The position numbers and the translations under genes were made by a program. From positions 125,847,605 through 125,911,604 of the forward strand of contig CP136064.1 of NCBI GenBank assembly GCA_032622095.1: DNA of 64,000 nucleotides. Reading direction: 5' to 3'. Positions 59,101-64,000 of the stretch are shown here, one piece after another; within the stretch, counting starts at the first letter, position 1, and each line of letters starts with the position of its first letter. The notes under the pieces are model-generated. The model did not search any database and was not told the origin of the DNA. It saw only the letters and a program-made list of their open reading frames with translations. The stretch comes from Siphonodentalium dalli (lineage: Eukaryota > Mollusca > Scaphopoda > Gadilida > Siphonodentaliidae).

Positions 59101-61986
59101 AGTTGTGGAAATGCAAGATTATCGTTTGAAAAAAATACCGAAAAGGGCGCGTTTGTTGTCACATACTGGTGCAGAGGATGACGTTCTAAGGGAAAATTGA
59201 CCACTAGAAGTTCAACTAGGTCAAAGCCATGGCCGACGGGACTTTTAGTTAACACTGTCGCCTATGGAAAATAATTAGTTGTGGGTAACCTATAGGCAAA
59301 AAAATCACATTTTTCAAATATCGTTCAGGGCAGCGAATTTAGGAAGACTGATAAACAAAGACTCACTCGTTTTGTTGAGTTATTATATTTTCACGCCCTA
59401 CAGACCCATTTTCAGATTATGCGAGACATTTATTAACCCTCTGTCGCCGGAACTTCAACTTTTTCCGGAGGCGAAATTTTCTGAAAATCATCCATTTTGT
59501 GCATATGGGTGGACCTTTAATGTTCAAAATAGCACGGTCGAGGTGATGGAAGTTTCTCTGATAGAAATTCGACTCAAACTCCTGAAAAGTACTGAAATTT
59601 AAAGGGACATCCGCCTATCATTGAACCAAACCATCATCGGATGGTGAAATTTTGAGGGGGGGGGGGGGTCTATTTCAAATGCAATTAAACATTGTATTGT
59701 TCAAAATTAGATAAATTCCTTAAAACGTATGGTAGATGTACGTGACTAGTTTTCAAAACTTATACATATTACTTTCTATCGTGTGCGTTATGCACGCGAG
59801 TCGGTTTTTACAAATTAAATTATGATGAAAAACCCTGAATTTGGGGTGTGGTCACATTTGTGGTCATAATATCCCCACTAGTGAGTGGATGGACATGGGA
59901 CATGCGACACTGTGCAGTATATATGTCTATGACAAGCCTAACATGAGACATTAGTATCTTTTCTACTAAACTGCGCTTCCAGATTTATCAGGATTCTATT
60001 ACTGGTGTTATTTCTTACCCCAAAAAAATTGTTAATTTTAAAACGGGGTATGTGGGTTAAATGACCGCTGGGAGATAATAGGATGTCCAATAACTCCTAT
60101 ATTTCTATTGTATCACGGTAAAGCTTTTTTTGTAAAATTGGCGCGGTTTACACGATCAAACTTCAATTTTCTTTTCAAATATAGGTTACAAACAACTAAT
60201 TATATAGAGTTACTTTTCTTGAATTTGTGTAGGGAAACTCGAGTCAGCATAAAAAAAAATTCTGGCTGCTGATTGGTTGATTATCACTGAGGGAAATATC
60301 CCTAATCGGGAACAGAAAATCATAGCCTACGTAAATATGGCGATCGTGTATGTTTAGATGTCCAGGAAGAGTCTGGTGCCGTCCAGAAGTTACGGAAGGG
60401 GTCTGGGTATTTTTATGCTGCTGATTTTTTTGCAGTAAATGGGGTAGTTGTGGAAATGCAAGATTATCGTTTGAAAAAAATACCGAAAAGGGCGCGTTTG
60501 TTGTCACATACTGGTGCAGAGGATGACGTTCTAAGGGAAAATTGACCACTAGAAGTTCAACTAGGTCAAAGCCATGGCCGACGGGACTTTTAGTTAACAC
60601 TGTCGCCTATGGAAAATAATTAGTTGTGGGTAACCTATAGGCAAAAAAATCACATTTTTCAAATATCGTTCAGGGCAGCGAATTTAGGAAGACTGATAAA
60701 CAAAGACTCACTCGTTTTGTTGAGTTATTATATTTTCACGCCCTACAGACCCATTTTCAGATTATGCGAGACATTTATTAACCCTCTGTCGCCGGAACTT
60801 CAACTTTTTCCGGAGGCGAAATTTTCTGAAAATCATCCATTTTGTGCATATGGGTGGACCTTTAATGTTCAAAATAGCACGGTCGAGGTGATGGAAGTTT
60901 CTCTGATAGAAATTCGACTCAAACTCCTGAAAAGTACTGAAATTTAAAGGGACATCCGCCTATCATTGAACCAAACCATCATCGGATGGTGAAATTTTGA
61001 GGGGGGGGGGGGGGGGGTCTATTTCAAATGCAATTAAACATTGTATTGTTCAAAATTAGATAAATTCCTTAAAACGTATGGTAGATGTACGTGACTAGTT
61101 TTCAAAACTTATACATATTACTTTCTATCGTGTGCGTTATGCACGCGAGTCGGTTTTTACAAATTAAATTATGATGAAAAACCCTGAATTTGGGGTGTGG
61201 TCACATTTGTGGTCATAATATCCCCACTAGTGAGTGGATGGACATGGGACATGCGACACTGTGCAGTATATATGTCTATGACAAGCCTAACATGAGACAT
61301 TAGTATCTTTTCTACTAAACTGCGCTTCCAGATTTATCAGGATTCTATTACTGGTGTTATTTCTTACCCCAAAAAAATTGTTAATTTTAAAACGGGGTAT
61401 GTGGGTTAAATGACCGCTGGGAGATAATAGGATGTCCAATAACTCCTATATTTCTATTGTATCACGGTAAAGCTTTTTTTGTAAAATTGGCGCGGTTTAC
61501 ACGATCAAACTTCAATTTTCTTTTCAAATATAGGTTACAAACAACTAATTATATAGAGTTACTTTTCTTGAATTTGTGTAGGGAAACTCGAGTCAGCATA
61601 AAAAAAAATTCTGGCTGCTGATTGGTTGATTATCACTGAGGGAAATATCCCTAATCGGGAACAGAAAATCATAGCCTACGTAAATATGGCGATCGTGTAT
61701 GTTTAGATGTCCAGGAAGAGTCTGGTGCCGTCCAGAAGTTACGGAAGGGGTCTGGGTATTTTTATGCTGCTGATTTTTTTGCAGTAAATGGGGTAGTTGT
61801 GGAAATGCAAGATTATCGTTTGAAAAAAATACCGAAAAGGGCGCGTTTGTTGTCACATACTGGTGCAGAGGATGACGTTCTAAGGGAAAATTGACCACTA
61901 GAAGTTCAACTAGGTCAAAGCCATGGCCGACGGGACTTTTAGTTAACACTGTCGCCTATGGAAAATAATTAGTTGTGGGTAACCTA
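56148..61986. repeat. Tandem array, 4.3 copies of a ~1.34-kb unit
   Basis: Units begin AGGTTACAAACAACTAATTA at 56148, 57492, 58838, 60183 and 61532; the last stops at about 61986. Periods are 1344, 1346, 1345 and 1349 bp. The poly(G) tract in each full unit is 12, 14, 13 and 17 nt (56966, 58310, 59656, 61001). Subtracting it leaves exactly 1332 bp every time. The only substitution I noticed is A at 56393 in unit 1 against T in the others. Each unit repeats a 118-codon minus frame and a 107-codon plus frame; neither was recognised, and their conservation only reflects copy identity. Confidence 0.95.
56271..56510 (+). pseudogene. Possible gene fragment carried in each array unit
   Basis: A plus-strand frame of 79 codons without an ATG, open between TAA (56268) and TGA (56508). 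It reads like protein: YGDRVCLDVQEESGAVQKLR, GYFYAADLFAVNGVVVEMQD, KKIPKRARLLSHTGAEDDVL. After the TGA the same frame continues PLEVQLGQSHGRRDF before the next stop, which suggests a former longer exon. Equivalent frames lie 1344, 2690, 4035 and 5384 bp downstream with the same stop (DLFA reads DFFA there). No family was recognised. The opposite strand is also open, so coding origin is uncertain. Confidence 0.3.
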
Positions 61987-62231
61987 CAGATATCTCCGTA
62001 ATTACAAAATAGCATAGGCCGCCATACTTGTGATCGATATGCCACTTATCACGTGGGTCTTAACTTTAAGATTATCTTATGACACCTCACAGCAGTCTTA
62101 AAGTTAAGACCAAAGTTAAGACCATCTTAAGTTAAGACCTTGTTCGTGAAACGCACTTATGACTGAAGTTTGAACTTATGACCATCTTAAGTCCCAACAA
62201 TGTCATAAGTTGCTTTCATGAAACAGGGCCC

Positions 62232-64000
62232 TGGATTTTGTCTGTTCTTGTAAATGACGGGAAATCGCACACACTATTAAATTGCCGGTATCCATAGTAT
62301 TCGACACGTTCCCCGCAAGTCAAAATACGGGTGTTAGGAATGTACCGGAGTGTTTCACATCACTTTAAGGGCAAATTGGAGCGATATTCACCTAGTTCGA
62401 TAACAGGCAGTTCTGGGCAAAAATGTCATATATAATTAATAAATGCCTATATATTACAAAATTATTTAATAGTGACTATAGGGGCAAACCCCGAACAAGA
62501 TCTAAAATCTGTTTGCTTACCTTGCGTTTGTTAAAGTGGCGCGCTCGTTTTCATGTTATACTCGTTTTTAACGACACACCCCTGTTGTATTATCGCTTTA
62601 AATATGTCCTTCGTATCGATCTGTATTGTCCATACTAACACATTACGTAAACATGTTTTTAGGTTTAAATGAACCATATCAGTCTATATTAATAAAAACA
62701 AGTTGTCTGTTGTTGATATTTCTGATGTGCGTATACGAGAACGAGTTACTTATTACAACACGCGAGAGAGATACTTTATTCCTCCATATCAACGGAGATT
62801 ACATATATTACAAATATATACAATAAAATAATCTTACATATAATTTGTTAATACAAGCTGGGAGCTATGCGCGAAAACACATTTGCTAAGTTTCAGTGCA
62901 ATTTTACTGCCAGTGTCGTGAACAGTGCTCAACACAGACACATTTTGTATTACATGTAATGTATGTGTGTAAAATGCATGTATTTTACATGGCCACACCA
63001 ATAATTGACAAAATTAATCACCTGTGCGCGAGAGGTCAATTTCACCAGTGAGTAGTTATAAGCCATTATCAAACAAACTGCCATCAAGAAATTTCAGGCC
63101 AGTCATAAACATGTCTTCTTTCATGGATGCCGAAATGAGAAATTCTTGTCTGATATATGTGCTGTTTTTCACGAGTTATAATTCATTTCGATTGCAAATA
63201 TTCATTATAGCGCCAAAATATAATGCAGGTACAGCGTTGAAATTAAAAAGAGTGACCCCCCCCCCCCCCCATTTACATATATGTTTCTCAAGCCAAAGGT
63301 TGAACAAGCTCCTAACTGTCACAAGCTTTAATTATAACATTTTCGACCATAATCCATGATTGGGGGAGGGGCTGGTTCTCGAAAGCTTCCAATAACTATG
63401 GGAGTTAATTGAATGTATCAGTCGGGATTATCTGGGCAAGAATTACAATGTAATGTTTTACTTAAATATTCTATAGTTGTAAATTTTGCGTATACATGTA
63501 TAACAGTATAACACAAGAGAGGAAAGTTGACGTAGTTGGGAACTCGTAGCTAGGCAACCCTTTCGCCGAATGAAGACAAACATCAACACCATGCATTCAA
63601 ATTTAAAGCTGTATAATATGTTCATAATTATATGAATAGCATAAATTGCTGCATGTTAGATTAATCACTCGTAGAAAACAGACACGACAGACATGACTAC
63701 GATATTTATAAAGCAGGATGTCAGGACGCAGGGTGCTGGATGCACACACCCCGCCGAGGAAATATGCAATGGTGAATTTGGTAGCTTCTGGGATAATATA
63801 GCTCCCCGTGTATGTTGGGGGTCATAGCCTCCTGCGCTGGGGAAGAGGCCATCACTGGTATTAACATCAATAGAAGACTGACAATGATTTAAACAGAACG
63901 TCGACCATTTGAGTTATCGCGCGAATAATTATTTTAAGCGGCCTGACGACTTTGTCCCAGTCAACGGCTCTTCGGCGGTTCAGAGTTTAACTCACTGTGG
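62232..64000. other. No gene seen
   Basis: AT-rich sequence with a C15 tract at 63256-63270. Plus-strand frames at 62423-62826 and 63024-63359 show no recognisable domain or supporting splice context. Confidence 0.4.

Larger units (their letters stand above)
54353..62231. mobile_element. Region bounded by GGGSCCTGTTTCATGAA inverted ends
   Basis: The left end GGGGCCTGTTTCATGAAGCA (54353) and the right end, complement GGGCCCTGTTTCATGAAAGC (62231), are inverted. Both are followed by CTTAAG-rich subterminal sequence (54380-54500 and 62060-62200), including CGTTTCACGAAACAAG and its near complement. No clear target duplication and no transposase are visible. Either this is a 7.9-kb non-autonomous element that carries the tandem array, or a MITE of about 350 bp was split by the rest. 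Confidence 0.5.

Overview
This is an AT-rich, gene-poor eukaryotic nuclear window, most likely from a marine invertebrate. A lophotrochozoan or mollusc is my best guess, inferred from the APE-type LINE families, the abundant foldback/MITE elements and the GGGCC-TGTTTCATGAA type inverted repeats. No rRNA, tRNA or CRISPR array is visible. The window is dominated by dead LINEs, palindromic non-autonomous DNA elements, minisatellites and an unusual number of long poly(G)/poly(C) tracts (15 of at least 10 nt).

One cellular gene can be pieced together on the minus strand from splice signals and intron phase. It has a signal-peptide exon (18818-18767), a Cys-rich ectodomain exon (16320-16218) and a transmembrane exon (13905-13832). 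Joined, they read as the N-terminal half of a small single-pass membrane protein of the WBP1/VOPP1-like type (CCG..CC followed by LWW and a TM helix). Its cytoplasmic tail exon(s) were not found with confidence. Its introns carry four foldback elements.

Layout: 1-1160 AACGTT minisatellite. 2760-5790 two dead LINE 3' ends. 6796-8366 long foldback element. 9960-13200 MITEs and a GACTTCGTCC repeat. 13.8-18.8 kb the three-exon gene. 20.5-22.4 kb and 23.6-26.7 kb two LINEs with reverse transcriptase; the second has a MITE inserted in one of two tandem 3'UTR repeats, so an empty site survives next to it. 28.6-29.5 kb LINE fragment interrupted by a near-perfect 118-bp palindrome. 29.85-33.05 kb two adjacent elements bounded by inverted 16-bp minisatellites, one with a TTAA-type MITE nested inside.

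From 33.1 to about 46 kb (perhaps to 50.6 kb) a single minus-strand LINE has been split by later insertions. These are a LINE at 33603-35478, a nearly full-length plus-strand LINE at 36517-40462 with a 10-bp target duplication, and a 2.56-kb inverted-repeat DNA element at 41894-44457 that contains a possible two-exon ORF. An ORF1-like coiled-coil piece at 49.4-50.6 kb may be its 5' end. 46-49.4 kb holds short tandem repeats. 51.4-53.1 kb holds further copies of two repeat families seen earlier.

54353-62231 is bounded by inverted GGGSCCTGTTTCATGAA ends. It contains 4.3 near-identical tandem copies of a unit whose length is 1332 bp plus a variable poly(G) tract. The last 1.8 kb shows no recognisable gene.
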